Positions 36,352-45,981 are shown, counted from the stretch's first letter. The stretch: 64,000 nt of DNA from Qipengyuania gaetbuli (GCF_009827315.1 NZ_WTYF01000004.1:1178001-1242000); one strand, 5' to 3'. Made by a program: numbers and translations. Notes: generated by a model not told the origin, from the letters alone.

Positions 36352-36684
36352 ATGTCCGATGTAAATTCGCGCATCGCCGATCTGGTCGGCAGCAACGACG
36401 TGGTCCTCTTCATGAAGGGCACGCCACTTTTCCCGCAGTGCGGCTTTTCCAACCGCGCGGTCGCCATCCTCGACCATTGCGGCGTGGCTTATGAAAGCGT
36501 CGACGTCCTGCAGGACATGGAAATCCGCCAGGGCATCAAGAGCTTTTCAGACTGGCCGACCATCCCCCAGCTCTACGTGAAGGGCGAATTCGTCGGCGGC
36601 AGCGACATCATGATGGAAATGTTCGAAGCAGGTGAACTTCAGCAGATGATGGAAGAAAAGCAGGTCGCCAAAGCCGAAAGCTGA
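36352..36684 (+). CDS. grxD: monothiol glutaredoxin, Grx4 family
   Basis: A 110-residue monothiol glutaredoxin that carries [2Fe-2S] clusters, often as a complex with BolA. The active site CGFS is in LFPQCGFSNRAV (about 25-36), preceded by MKGTP and followed by WPTIPQLYVKGEFVGGSDI (about 65-83) for glutathione binding. A strong terminator follows, closing the unit DUF1476-bolA-grxD. Confidence 0.96.
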   Translation: MSDVNSRIADLVGSNDVVLFMKGTPLFPQCGFSNRAVAILDHCGVAYESVDVLQDMEIRQGIKSFSDWPTIPQLYVKGEFVGGSDIMMEMFEAGELQQMMEEKQVAKAES

Positions 36685-36705
36685 CTTTCCGATCCTGAAA
36701 CGGGT

Positions 36706-36743
36706 AAGGCCCGCCGGGGGGACGTCCTGGCGGGCCTTTTATT
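36706..36743 (+). terminator. rho-independent terminator after grxD
   Basis: AAGGCCCGCC and GGCGGGCCTT form a perfect 10-bp stem with a 13-nt loop, followed by TTTTATTT. It lies 21 bp past the grxD stop. The 280-bp gap to the NUDIX gene otherwise contains only a doubtful short reading frame (36771-36968). Confidence 0.9.
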
Positions 36744-36964
36744 TGGTTCGAGACGCACCGGGAGACCAGGGTGGTCCGTCTCGTGAAGACCAAACGTTCT
36801 GACAGAAATGATGCAGACCCCGTGCCAAAACAGCGAAAGCGCCTGTTCTGGCCGCTCACGATGGTTAACACCCGGATTCACTCTGATCGTTCTGTAAATA
36901 TTCCCGACACGTCCGGGAAAGAGGCGCTTGGCAAGCTGCGAGCCGCGCGGCACAACATCTCCCG

Positions 36965-37744
36965 ATGAGCGCACCTGACCAGACTGTCGAACCGATTCCG
37001 GCCGCAACGCTGGTCATCTTCCGCAAGGGCCGCACCGGACCCGACCCGCAGATCCTCATGACCGTCCGATCGCGCAACATGAGCTTTGCCGGCGGCATGG
37101 CCGTATTCCCCGGCGGGCGTGTGGACCCGCAGGACCGCGCATTGGCGCGCACGCTTGCATCGCATGATCGCGAAGACGAGGTCGCCCATCGCATCGCTGC
37201 GATCCGCGAAACCCTTGAGGAAACGGGGCTCGCGCTCGGGCTTACCGGCGACATGGATGCAGGCCGCGCAGCCGAAGCGCGCGCAATGCTGCTCGAACGC
37301 GGCGAACTAGCGCCCGTGCTTGCCAGTTTCGACCTCACTCTGGACCTTGATGCGCTGACGCCTTTTGCGCGCTGGTTGCCCCTTGGCCTCGCACACAACC
37401 GCATCTTCGACACCATGTTCTACCTCGCCGACCTTGGTACTGGAGCGGTGGAAGTCGAGGTTGACGAGACGGAGAACACGCGCCTGTTCTGGGTCAGCGC
37501 GAGGGAAGCGCTGGCCATGGCCGATACGGGCGAAATCGCGCTGATCTTCCCCACCCGCCGCAATCTGGAACGCCTGGCGCAGTTCGCATCCTTCGACGAA
37601 GCGCGCGATCATGCCCGCGCGACGCCGGTCAGGACCATAACGCCGGAAATCGTCAAGGAAGCGGAGGGTTCGTTCCTCACCATTCCCGACGATCTCGGCT
37701 ATCCGGTGACCCGGGAACAGCTGACCAGCGCGATGCGGGGGTGA
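36965..37744 (+). CDS. NUDIX hydrolase, CoA diphosphatase/NUDT19-like
   Basis: A 259-residue hydrolase of nucleoside diphosphate-linked compounds. The Nudix fold is marked by SFAGGMAVFPGGRVDP (about 40-55) and the helix AIRETLEETGLAL (about 80-92), where the REtlEETG core is intact. A 20-residue insert between the glycine loop and the catalytic helix, and the length, point to the NUDT7/19-like branch rather than MutT. The substrate is not determinable. tRNA-Arg lies 8 bp downstream on the other strand. Confidence 0.87.
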   Translation: MSAPDQTVEPIPAATLVIFRKGRTGPDPQILMTVRSRNMSFAGGMAVFPGGRVDPQDRALARTLASHDREDEVAHRIAAIRETLEETGLALGLTGDMDAGRAAEARAMLLERGELAPVLASFDLTLDLDALTPFARWLPLGLAHNRIFDTMFYLADLGTGAVEVEVDETENTRLFWVSAREALAMADTGEIALIFPTRRNLERLAQFASFDEARDHARATPVRTITPEIVKEAEGSFLTIPDDLGYPVTREQLTSAMRG

Positions 37745-37752
37745 GGCAAGGC

Positions 37753-37829
37753 TGGCGCGCCCGGCAGGACTCGAACCTGCTGCCTCAAGATTAGAAGTCT
37801 CGCGCTCTATCCAGATGAGCTACGGGCGC
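37753..37829 (-). tRNA. tRNA-Arg (anticodon UCU)
   Basis: A 77-nt cloverleaf read on the minus strand from 37829. The acceptor stem GCGCCCG pairs with CGGGCGC, the discriminator is G, and CCA is encoded at 37755-37753. The anticodon loop CTTCTAA sits on a 5-pair stem with one G-U. The T-arm GGTTCGAGTCC is standard. Confidence 0.95.
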
Positions 37830-37889
37830 GCGCGGGGCGAGCCATAACGCGGCTTTGCGATTGCGCCAATCGGCGATAGTCAGCGCGCT

Positions 37890-38627
37890 ATGGAAAAGCA
37901 GGACCACCCCGCCCCGGCGCAGGCGCCGCAGTTTCGCTATTACGACCTGGTGATGGCGGCTTTCGTCACTATCCTCCTGCTGTCGAACCTGATTGGCGCA
38001 TCCAAGCCCAGTTACGTCACCCTGCCGGGGATCGGCGAATGGTCTTTCGGGGCGGGCGTGCTGTTTTTTCCCGTCAGCTATATTATCGGCGACGTGCTGA
38101 CCGAGGTCTACGGATACGCCCGCGCTCGGCGTGTGATCTGGACCGGTTTTGCAGCGCTGTTGTTCATGGCCTTCATGGCCTGGGTTGTGGTGCAACTCCC
38201 ACCGGCGGATGGCTGGCCGGGGCAGGAAGCCTACGAGTTCGTGTTCGGAAACAGCTGGCGCATCGTGCTGGCGTCCATGGTCGCCTTCTGGGCCGGCGAG
38301 TTCGCCAACAGCTTCGTCCTTGCGAAGATGAAAGTGTGGACGCAGGGGCGCCATTTGTGGATGCGCACCATCGGCTCGACCGTGGTGGGCCAGGGGCTCG
38401 ACAGCCTGATCTTCTATCCGCTTGCCTTCTGGGGCCTCGCCGGTTGGCCACCCGAACTGCTGTGGCAGGTCGTCCTGTCCCAGTGGCTGATCAAGACCGC
38501 ATGGGAAGCGATCCTGACGCCGGTCACCTATCTCGTCATCAATTCGCTCAAGCGCGCCGAAGGCACCGAGGTGTTCGATACGGACACCGACTTCTCGCCC
38601 TTTGCGACCAGTAGCAACCGCGCATAA
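37890..38627 (+). CDS. queuosine precursor transporter (YhhQ/QPTR family)
   Basis: A 245-residue inner-membrane protein that imports queuosine precursors (preQ0/preQ1). Six hydrophobic segments are visible, with the family motif LLSNLIGASK (about 32-41) in the first, and the conserved GDVLTEVYGYARARRVIW (about 68-85) and WAGEFANSFVLAKMKVWTQG (about 135-155). Together with queF at 1230-1688, the organism appears to both make and salvage preQ1-type bases. The stop codon abuts a terminator for the convergent receptor gene. Confidence 0.92.
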   Translation: MEKQDHPAPAQAPQFRYYDLVMAAFVTILLLSNLIGASKPSYVTLPGIGEWSFGAGVLFFPVSYIIGDVLTEVYGYARARRVIWTGFAALLFMAFMAWVVVQLPPADGWPGQEAYEFVFGNSWRIVLASMVAFWAGEFANSFVLAKMKVWTQGRHLWMRTIGSTVVGQGLDSLIFYPLAFWGLAGWPPELLWQVVLSQWLIKTAWEAILTPVTYLVINSLKRAEGTEVFDTDTDFSPFATSSNRA

Positions 38628-38653
38628 AAAAAGGGGCGGCACAAGGCCGCCCC
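38626..38653 (-). terminator. terminator of the TonB receptor gene (38679-41657)
   Basis: GGGGCGGC and GCCGCCCC form a perfect 8-bp stem with a 5-nt loop, followed on the minus strand by a T-run of seven. It lies 25 bp after the receptor stop and abuts the convergent queuosine transporter stop. Confidence 0.9.
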
Positions 38654-38678
38654 TTCCCCCTCCCTTTGACAGGGTTAC

Positions 38679-41657
38679 TTAGAACTTCGCACCGATCGCG
38701 ACGCCGTAGCGGCGCGGGTCGAGCGTGAAGATATTGGTGAAGTTACCCGATGAGGCATCGGTCAGGTAAAGGCCCGTGACCGAGTCCGAATCGAACATGT
38801 TCTGGACGAATGCCCGGACGTACCAGCGCTCGTCGGCGGAATTGAGCTGGATCTGCGCATTCGCCTGAACGAAAGGTTCGATCCGGTTCACATTGCCGTT
38901 GAACACGTTGCCGTACTGTTCGCCGGTCAGGGCGATGTCGAAGCGCGGCACCAGCGTCATGCCGCTGCCGAATTCCGCCGTATACTGCACGCCCAGCGAC
39001 GCCTTGTATTCCGGCGCCTGCGGGAGCTTGTTGCCCTTAAGGTTCACTTCCACACCGGGGCTCAGCACCGAGACGGGGCCGAAGGCATCGATGAAGGGCT
39101 GCAGCGGAGCCAGAGCCGGGTTCACCAGTCCGATCGCCCCGGCAGTCGCTGCCTGGTAGATCGAGCAGATACCGAATGCGCCGGAGGAGGCGATACCGCC
39201 GTCAGCCGGGAATTCGCTGGTGCCCTGAAGCCCGAAATAGGGGTTCAGGAAGTTGACCAGGCCATCGGCCCCCGCACCGGTGAGTGCGCAGTGCGAACCG
39301 TTGCCCAGATCCTTGATGATCACGGCGTCGGGATCGCCGCCGCCCGGATCGCGCGGGTTCGAGAAGAACTGGTCGCCGGCAACCTCTGCATTGAGGTAGC
39401 TGAGGTTCAGGTTGATGAGCCAGTTCCTGCTCGGCGACAGGACGGTTTCGAGTTCGACACCCCAGATCTTGGCATCGATCGTGTCGTTGACCGAGGTACG
39501 TGCGACGATGCGGCTAAGCTGCAGGCCGCTGTAGTCGTAGTAGAAACCGGTCAGGTTCACCTGCGCAGTGCCGTCGAGGAAAGTGTTCTTCGAGCCGATT
39601 TCGAACGCATTGATTGATTCCGGACCGAAGCTTTCCGACACAGCGAAGATCGGCGACAGCGGCGGGTTGATACCGCCCGACTTGTAGCCGCGCGAGTAGG
39701 AGACGTAGAGCGTGTTGTCTGGCGAGATCTCGTAGTCGAGCACGGCACGACCGGTTATCTCGTTGAACGACACCTCACGGACCTGGAACGGTTGCGCTCC
39801 GTCGATACCGGGGTCGGCATCGAACCCTCCTGCGAACGGCGAATCGAAAGGATCGCCATCGTTGCTGAAGGGGTTGAGGAAGCTTGCCAGCGTGGTGCGT
39901 GCTTCGACGGTCTTCTTGTCGTCGTTGTAGCGCAGGCCGCCGGTGAACTTCAGGCGATCGCTGATGTCGAAGTAGACTTCACCGAAGATGCCGAAGCTCT
40001 GCAGTTTGAAGTCAGTCGTGTTGTTCCGGTACATCGACGTGGCAAGATAGGACGGCGGCAGACCGTTCGCAAAGGACGAGAACGTGCCGAGCATGGCGGT
40101 GGCATAATCGAGACCGAACGAGTTCACGTAATAGCTATTCTCGCCCACCTCGGATTCGGCATAGATGCCGCCGACGAGGAAGTTGAACGGCCCGTCATAG
40201 TCGCTCGACAGGATGACTTCACCCGACCACGAGGTCTGTTCCTGGTAGGAACGGTCGAATGCCAGCGGCGCGTCCGAACAGATCGATTGGCCTTCGAATA
40301 CGCCCTGGTTTTCGGTCAGGTTGTCCGAGGTACACAGCACGCCGTTCGGCCCGTTGGGGATCAGCGCAGCCGCAATGGGTGCGAAATATGCGCTGGAACC
40401 CGGGATGAACGCCGGCGAGGCGACGCCCGTCGGAATCCCGTTCGCGGCAAAGAATGCCAAGGTATTCAGGCCAGTGGCATACCCGCTGCGGTCGAGGATG
40501 CCGAGGTTGTAGTCCTGGCGGCTGTCGACCGTGGTTTCCTGGTAGATACCGGTCACCGACAGGTTCATTGCGCCGATTGCCTGGTCGAGGTGTGCCTGGA
40601 TCTGCAATTCGTCGGCGTAATATTCCGGCGTGAACGGCGTATTCACGACGCGCACGTCGTCCGGCTCGTCGAAATTGGCGAACCCGTCTGGACCGTAGAC
40701 GCTGCCCAGTGCAAGCGCGGTCGGCAGGCCTTGGATGGCGAAGAGTTCGGCCGAGGTCAGGACCGAAGCCAGTGTCGAGTTGGCATTGGTGCTGTCGAAA
40801 TCGCGGCGCCCCGCAAGACAGCCCAAGACGCCCGTGGGATCGCGCTGACAGGTCTGCTTCTGGATACGCATGCGATCGTCGTCTTCACGGAAGTAGAAGC
40901 CCATGAGGTCGATAGTGGTGGTTGCGGTCGGTTCGAACCGCAGCGAACCGCGGATCGCATACATCTCGCGGCCATCGATATTCGAGCCGTCGTACAGGTT
41001 CTCCGTGAAACCGTCGCGGTCGAGATAGTAGCCCGCGACGCGCATACCGACCGAATCGCCGATCGGAATGTTGACCATGCCCTTCACGCGCATGCTGTCG
41101 AAGCTGCCGTATTCGAATTCGGCAGCGGCGCCGAAGCCGGATAGGTCGGGCTTCGCCGTCACGACGTTGACCACGCCCGACGTCGCGTTACGTCCGAACA
41201 GCGTGCCCTGCGGGCCACGAAGGACTTCGATACGCTCGAGATCGAAATACTCGGTTTCGAACAGGCGGGTGCCGAACAGCGGCGAACCGTTTACGTGGAT
41301 TGCCGTTGCGGCATCGCAGGTCACACCGACGCAGAGGTCGCCGATGCCGCGGATGGTGAAGCTGGAGCTGGTGAAGTTCGACTTTGTGAACGAGACGTTC
41401 GGCAGCGTCAGCTGGAGGTCGCTCGCATTTTCGATCTGCTGCGCTTCGAGCGCTTCGGCATCGAAGGCGCTGACCGCGATCGGAACTTCCTGCAGGCTCT
41501 GTGCCTGACGCTGTGCGGTAACGATGATGACGCGGGTATTGTCGGTGGTTTCTGCAATCCCGGACTCGCTGGAATCGCCGGTGGTGTCCTGCGCATAGGC
41601 CGGAACGGCGAGCGCGCCCGCACAGATGCCGGCCAGGAGGCCTGCCCTGATTTTCAT
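38679..41657 (-). CDS. TonB-dependent receptor
   Basis: A 992-residue outer-membrane gated channel. Signal peptide 1-22 (ending PAYAQ), TonB box VIIVTAQRQ near 43-51, plug domain (about 55-170, with LERIEVLRGPQGTLFGRNATSGVVNV), and a 22-strand barrel to the C-terminal RRYGVAIGAKF. Several external loops are long and Cys-containing (for example CQRDPTGVLGC near 268). GAGGAGAGGG precedes the ATG. No transporter or degradative gene is adjacent, so the ligand is unknown; sphingomonad paralogues take up siderophores, sugars or aromatic compounds. Confidence 0.93.
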   Translation of the reverse strand: MKIRAGLLAGICAGALAVPAYAQDTTGDSSESGIAETTDNTRVIIVTAQRQAQSLQEVPIAVSAFDAEALEAQQIENASDLQLTLPNVSFTKSNFTSSSFTIRGIGDLCVGVTCDAATAIHVNGSPLFGTRLFETEYFDLERIEVLRGPQGTLFGRNATSGVVNVVTAKPDLSGFGAAAEFEYGSFDSMRVKGMVNIPIGDSVGMRVAGYYLDRDGFTENLYDGSNIDGREMYAIRGSLRFEPTATTTIDLMGFYFREDDDRMRIQKQTCQRDPTGVLGCLAGRRDFDSTNANSTLASVLTSAELFAIQGLPTALALGSVYGPDGFANFDEPDDVRVVNTPFTPEYYADELQIQAHLDQAIGAMNLSVTGIYQETTVDSRQDYNLGILDRSGYATGLNTLAFFAANGIPTGVASPAFIPGSSAYFAPIAAALIPNGPNGVLCTSDNLTENQGVFEGQSICSDAPLAFDRSYQEQTSWSGEVILSSDYDGPFNFLVGGIYAESEVGENSYYVNSFGLDYATAMLGTFSSFANGLPPSYLATSMYRNNTTDFKLQSFGIFGEVYFDISDRLKFTGGLRYNDDKKTVEARTTLASFLNPFSNDGDPFDSPFAGGFDADPGIDGAQPFQVREVSFNEITGRAVLDYEISPDNTLYVSYSRGYKSGGINPPLSPIFAVSESFGPESINAFEIGSKNTFLDGTAQVNLTGFYYDYSGLQLSRIVARTSVNDTIDAKIWGVELETVLSPSRNWLINLNLSYLNAEVAGDQFFSNPRDPGGGDPDAVIIKDLGNGSHCALTGAGADGLVNFLNPYFGLQGTSEFPADGGIASSGAFGICSIYQAATAGAIGLVNPALAPLQPFIDAFGPVSVLSPGVEVNLKGNKLPQAPEYKASLGVQYTAEFGSGMTLVPRFDIALTGEQYGNVFNGNVNRIEPFVQANAQIQLNSADERWYVRAFVQNMFDSDSVTGLYLTDASSGNFTNIFTLDPRRYGVAIGAKF

Positions 41658-41852
41658 ATTCCCTCTCCTCTTCCCCTGACCGCTCTGATGTCGGCCTAGG
41701 GGCAGAAAGCTAACATGAAATCGTATTCAGGCAAGGGATTGCGCAGTAATGTTGCGCTGCAGCAGCGTTTTGCAATGGATATGTTGCGATAGCGAAACAA
41801 GCCCAGGCTCGGGTGACGCTACGGCATGGCGGTTTGGCGCGGAGTCCGGCGA

Positions 41853-42890
41853 TTATCGGCCACTTTCGAGCAAATCGCGACTTTCGGCGATTTGCGCGAT
41901 CCCGCGACGCCCATCGGGGTCGCGCGACAGCTGCACGACCACATCGATGACGCTTGCGGCATAGGCAATCGTGTCCTGCCGCGTGAGGCCGATGCCGGTC
42001 TGCATCACCATCAGCGCAAGCTGCTCCAGCGCCCCGCGCAGGCTGTTTGCGTGGATGGTCGAGAAGCTGCCGGGATGGCCCGTGTTGATGGCGCGAAGGA
42101 AGCTGACGCTCTCGGCTCCGCGCAATTCGCCCAGCACGATCCGGTCGGGTCGCAGGCGCAGTGCCGCCTGAAGCAATTCGTTGGAAGTGACCTTGGCTTC
42201 GCCGAGTTCGCCCTTCACCGCCACTAGGCCGACGCCGTTTTCGCCCGGCAGTTTTAGCTCCGGCGTATCTTCAACCAGCACGACGCGTTCGTGGCGCGGG
42301 ATTTCGCCCAGCATGGCGTTGAGGAAGGTCGTCTTGCCCGTGCTGGTGCCGCCGGAGACGAGGATCGTGCGGCGCTGGCGGATCGCTTCGCGCAGGAACG
42401 CGACAGGCTCGGCCTGCGGGTCGGGCATGGCCCCGCGCTCCGGACGGGAAAGCGGGCCGGTGTCATAGGCATCGAGCGGCAGGTCGAGCCTGCGATGACG
42501 GCGGATCGCCATGGCCCAGTGCTTGCGGGCAGCAGGCGGACCGCAGAACTGGACACGTGCACCGCCCGGCAGGGTCGCACCCAGCAGCGGGTGTTCGCGG
42601 TTGATGCCCTGGTGGCTGACGCGGGCGACCTGCTCGGCAAGGCGCTGGATCAGGCGGTCATCGATTTCGGGGCGGCGGAGCTTCTGCATCCCGCCGGCCG
42701 AGGCGTCCTCGATCCAGACCTCGCCCGGCCGGTTGACGAGGATTTCCGTTACCGTGTCGCGTTCGAGCCATTCGGCGAAGGGCTTGAGGTACGCGTCGAG
42801 ATAGACGCTGCGTTCGCCGTGCAGGTCGACTGGCGGTTCACCCTCGTCAGCGGCGCCCTGGTGGGCAAAGGGATGGATATCGGCGCTCAT
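41853..42890 (-). CDS. virB11: VirB11-type secretion ATPase
   Basis: A 345-residue traffic ATPase of the VirB11/TrbB family, a hexamer at the cytoplasmic face of type IV secretion systems. N-terminal domain about 25-150; Walker A GGTSTGKTT at 180-188; Asp-box VLVEDTPEL near 205; His-box GHPGSFSTIHANS at 271-283. Length matches VirB11 (343 in Agrobacterium). It is the last gene of the minus-strand virB operon, 15 bp after virB10. Confidence 0.94.
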   Translation of the reverse strand: MSADIHPFAHQGAADEGEPPVDLHGERSVYLDAYLKPFAEWLERDTVTEILVNRPGEVWIEDASAGGMQKLRRPEIDDRLIQRLAEQVARVSHQGINREHPLLGATLPGGARVQFCGPPAARKHWAMAIRRHRRLDLPLDAYDTGPLSRPERGAMPDPQAEPVAFLREAIRQRRTILVSGGTSTGKTTFLNAMLGEIPRHERVVLVEDTPELKLPGENGVGLVAVKGELGEAKVTSNELLQAALRLRPDRIVLGELRGAESVSFLRAINTGHPGSFSTIHANSLRGALEQLALMVMQTGIGLTRQDTIAYAASVIDVVVQLSRDPDGRRGIAQIAESRDLLESGR

Positions 42891-42905
42891 CGCCCCAGCC
42901 AGCCC

Positions 42906-44039
42906 TCAGCTGACCCGCGAGAAATCGAGGTCGCGCGCAGTGAAGATGCGGATCGGTTCGCCCATGCGCACGCGCACCGTCGGTCCGCGCTGACCGTCCT
43001 GCTGTGCCGCAGTGGAAGCGGCCGACTGGCCCGCTCCGCCGATGATCACGCCGCCTGCACCGCCGCTGGCGATGGTGCCGAGCCCGCCGACGACCGAGAG
43101 GAGGAGCGCGGAGCCGAAACGCTGGAAGAAACCGGCGCCCGAAACCTTGCCTTCGAGGCCCGTAGTGCCATCGAAACCGATGGCGGGCGAGGCGAGATTG
43201 ACGGAAGCTCCATCCGGACGGATCAGGCGCGTCCAGATGACATAGGCGCGCTTCTGGCCGTTCTGCATGCCCGACTGGTACTGACCGATGAGGCGGCTCG
43301 AACGCGGCACCAGCACCTTGGTCCCGTCGAAGCTGCGCACATCCTGGCTGACGACTGCGCGGACATAACCGGGTACATTCGTATCGATCGCGGTTTCGAG
43401 GATCGCGGGAATAAGCGTGCCCTGCGTGACCGTGGTCGAGGGATTGGTCATGGCTTTCGCCTGGGCGGGCGCGCCGCCCACCCCGCCCACGCGGCTGGCG
43501 AAATCGGATGCGGAATTGCCCGTGGCGCTGGCTGCGCCTTCGCTCGTTGCCTCCGCAAGGGCGGCTGCCGGGCCGCTCACGACACCGCTGCCGGAATCGA
43601 AGACCACCGTCGGATTGCTGTAGGGGTTGGGCCCGGGCATCGTCTGCGGAGCCGCCGCGAGCACCGGCGCAGGTGCAGGATCGGCCATGGCGGCCTGCTG
43701 CTGCGGCGTGGGCGGCGCGATGGCCGCGTCGGCCGCCGGCGCTTCGACCGGTGCAGCCGCGACAGGTGCCTGGACCTGCGGATTGCCCACGCCTTCAGGT
43801 TCGGGAAGGCGGGCCGAATTCATGCTCCACAGCGTGATCGCGCCTAGACCAGCCACGATGGCGATACCGGCCACCATGCCGAGCGCATCGGACTTGCCGC
43901 CCGGGCGGGCGACTGCCGGAAATGCATTGCGCTGGGCCAGGTCGATGACGTCCGCATCGGCTTCGTCGCGCGGGTCGACATCATTGGCGATTCCGGCGCT
44001 GCCGGGCTTCTTCTCGGGAAGGCGCATGGCGAGACGCAT
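42906..44039 (-). CDS. virB10: VirB10/TrbI family type IV secretion protein
   Basis: A 377-residue protein spanning both membranes, part of the type IV core complex. A cytoplasmic N-terminus, one membrane helix (about 53-72), a Pro/Ala-rich periplasmic linker (about 78-200) and the conserved C-terminal beta domain (about 205-377, with GTLIPAILETAIDTNVPG, DGTKVLVPRSSRLIGQY and WTRLIRPDG). The outer-membrane helical antenna region is the Ala/Gly-rich stretch near 320-345. It shares one base with virB9. Confidence 0.94.
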   Translation of the reverse strand: MRLAMRLPEKKPGSAGIANDVDPRDEADADVIDLAQRNAFPAVARPGGKSDALGMVAGIAIVAGLGAITLWSMNSARLPEPEGVGNPQVQAPVAAAPVEAPAADAAIAPPTPQQQAAMADPAPAPVLAAAPQTMPGPNPYSNPTVVFDSGSGVVSGPAAALAEATSEGAASATGNSASDFASRVGGVGGAPAQAKAMTNPSTTVTQGTLIPAILETAIDTNVPGYVRAVVSQDVRSFDGTKVLVPRSSRLIGQYQSGMQNGQKRAYVIWTRLIRPDGASVNLASPAIGFDGTTGLEGKVSGAGFFQRFGSALLLSVVGGLGTIASGGAGGVIIGGAGQSAASTAAQQDGQRGPTVRVRMGEPIRIFTARDLDFSRVS

Positions 44040-44812
44040 CAGTTATTCCCCTTCTGGGCCAGCGCCGCATCGGGGCTGCGCGCAGGCGTCGCCGCCCGTT
44101 CGGGCCCGGTGTTGACCAGCGTGGCGCTTTCCTTGCCCGCTCGCAGTATGATCGTGCGCGGCACTCCGTCGATGACGATGGTTTCGCCGCGAACGGTGTA
44201 ATTCACCGGCCCCTCGTCACCCTTGGCGTTGGTCACGAGAATTGCGGGCACATCCTTGCCGGTCGGCCAGCTGAGGAAAACCGCCTGTCCGTCATCGAAA
44301 GCACGCTCGGGCAGAAGGGCTGCATCGCCGTCCCCGCTCCAGGCGAAGTTGAGGTCTGCCGGATCGACCGCCGCGAAGGGTTCCGCTTGCGCTTGCGGTT
44401 CGGCAGCGGACTGCGCCAGCTGGGTTTTCCGGGCCTCCTCCTCGGGATCGACCGGATAATCGAAGCGCAGGACATACAGCGGCTTGGCCGTCGGCGAGGC
44501 GACGAGGTCGAACAGATAGGTGCGCTTGCTGGTCACGACCGTGAGGTTGGTCGTGGCGCGCGCCTCGAGCGGTTTCACGAACAGGATATTGGCGCGCTTG
44601 TTGGGCGTGACCTGCCAGGTGGTCGAATTGCCGATGGCGACATTCTCGATCACCTCGTCCTCGCCGAAGACGATGCTGGCCTGCACGTTCACGCGGCCCG
44701 GAATGGTGACGACGCTGAACTCGTCATAGGTGACCTCGACGAGGCGGGAGTCCGCAAATGCGGGCGTCGCTGCCAGGGTCAGGGCGAGCGCGGGGAGCAC
44801 TGCGCGTTTCAT
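44039..44812 (-). CDS. virB9: VirB9/TrbG family type IV secretion protein
   Basis: A 257-residue core-complex protein. Signal peptide 1-20 (ending TPAFA), N-terminal beta domain (about 22-130, with TIPGRVNVQASIVFGEDE and NILFVKPLEARATTNLTVVT), a variable linker, and a C-terminal domain (about 155-245, LNFAWSGDGDAALLPERAFDDGQAVFLSWP) that normally binds VirB7 and VirB10. No virB7 lipoprotein gene is adjacent. It overlaps virB6 by 4 bases upstream and virB10 by 1 base downstream. Confidence 0.93.
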   Translation of the reverse strand: MKRAVLPALALTLAATPAFADSRLVEVTYDEFSVVTIPGRVNVQASIVFGEDEVIENVAIGNSTTWQVTPNKRANILFVKPLEARATTNLTVVTSKRTYLFDLVASPTAKPLYVLRFDYPVDPEEEARKTQLAQSAAEPQAQAEPFAAVDPADLNFAWSGDGDAALLPERAFDDGQAVFLSWPTGKDVPAILVTNAKGDEGPVNYTVRGETIVIDGVPRTIILRAGKESATLVNTGPERAATPARSPDAALAQKGNN

Positions 44813-45981
44813 CGTGATTTCTCCGTCGAAGAAGCGGGACCGCGCGCGGGCGCGGGCTTGAAGCGGCTGCCGATACCCATCGTCCGGCTGGGCCCTTCAC
44901 TGGCCGGTTTCGGCTGACCGGCGGCTGAAGCGGTCGCATAGACCTTGGTGGTGCGCACGGTGCTTGACGATCCGCCCGCATCGTTTGCGGCAGGAGCGGT
45001 CGCGGTGGCCGAGACATCGATACGGCGTGCCTGTTCGCTCGCCTGGGTGGCGGCCTGTGCTGCCGCAAGCTGCTGGTGGTAGAGGGGCGATGCAGCAGGA
45101 GCCGGCGCGCTGTCGCGCTCCTCGCCGCTATTGGCGAGACCGAACACGGTCCAGCCTGCCACCATGGCTCCGGCAACCTTGAGCACCAGCACCATCAGCG
45201 CCACATGGACCGCGCCGATCATGAAGAAGGCCATGCCTGCCTGCGCTGGGACGAACCCGGGGTTGGCGGTGAGCGAGGTCAGGATCGGCACGGCGAGTTC
45301 GAGCATGATCGATCCGCCCAGCACCGCGAACAGCGGCGCGAGCGCGCACATCACCACGCCCTTGATCCAGCCGGTGAACAGGCCGCGCGTCCCGTTGAAC
45401 AGCGCCATGACGACGAATACCGGCCCCAGCGCGATCAGGATGCCGAGCGCGATCTTGGTCGTGACCAGCAGGCCCACCGTGCCGAGCATGAACAGCATGG
45501 CGCCAAGCCACATCATTCCGTCGGGCGAGAAGGCGGAGAAGTCGGAATTGCCGCCGCTTGCCTCCTGGATCGCCATGAAGACCACGTCGATCTTCTGCGC
45601 GAATGTGTCGGTGGCCGAGCCACGCGTGCCGGTAAGAATTCCGGCGAGGTAATCGGGGGTCCCGATGGCGAGGTTCCACACCACGCTCTGGTAGGCGACC
45701 CAGCTCGTCGCGAAGGTCAGCACCAGTCCCAGCGTCATCATGCGCGGTACCAGGCTGCGCACGCCGAGATTGGTGCGCCCGGTCAGCAGCAGGAAGCCGA
45801 AGATCGCGATATAGAGCGTGAGGATGATGGTCAGCGTCATGCCGAGCGCGCCGCCGGGCGCGAACAGGCGCCCGAAGGCCATGGCCGAGGCCTCGCCCGC
45901 CACGCAGTCCACACCGCGCAGGGCGGCGGCGACGCCGTTGCCTACCTGCTCGGCGGCCTGCTGGCAGGTCGCGCTCGTCAT
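44809..45981 (-). CDS. virB6: VirB6/TrbL family inner-membrane channel protein
   Basis: A 390-residue polytopic protein expected to form the inner-membrane part of the secretion channel. About seven hydrophobic segments lie between residues 48 and 285, with TTKIALGILIALGPVFVVMALF (about 175-196) and FNGTRGLFTGWIKGV being typical of VirB6. The last 100 residues are a hydrophilic Ala/Ser/Pro-rich extension not found in Agrobacterium VirB6 (295 residues). It is linked to virB4 and virB9 by 4-base overlaps. virB8, normally near here, is absent. Confidence 0.88.
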   Translation of the reverse strand: MTSATCQQAAEQVGNGVAAALRGVDCVAGEASAMAFGRLFAPGGALGMTLTIILTLYIAIFGFLLLTGRTNLGVRSLVPRMMTLGLVLTFATSWVAYQSVVWNLAIGTPDYLAGILTGTRGSATDTFAQKIDVVFMAIQEASGGNSDFSAFSPDGMMWLGAMLFMLGTVGLLVTTKIALGILIALGPVFVVMALFNGTRGLFTGWIKGVVMCALAPLFAVLGGSIMLELAVPILTSLTANPGFVPAQAGMAFFMIGAVHVALMVLVLKVAGAMVAGWTVFGLANSGEERDSAPAPAASPLYHQQLAAAQAATQASEQARRIDVSATATAPAANDAGGSSSTVRTTKVYATASAAGQPKPASEGPSRTMGIGSRFKPAPARGPASSTEKSR

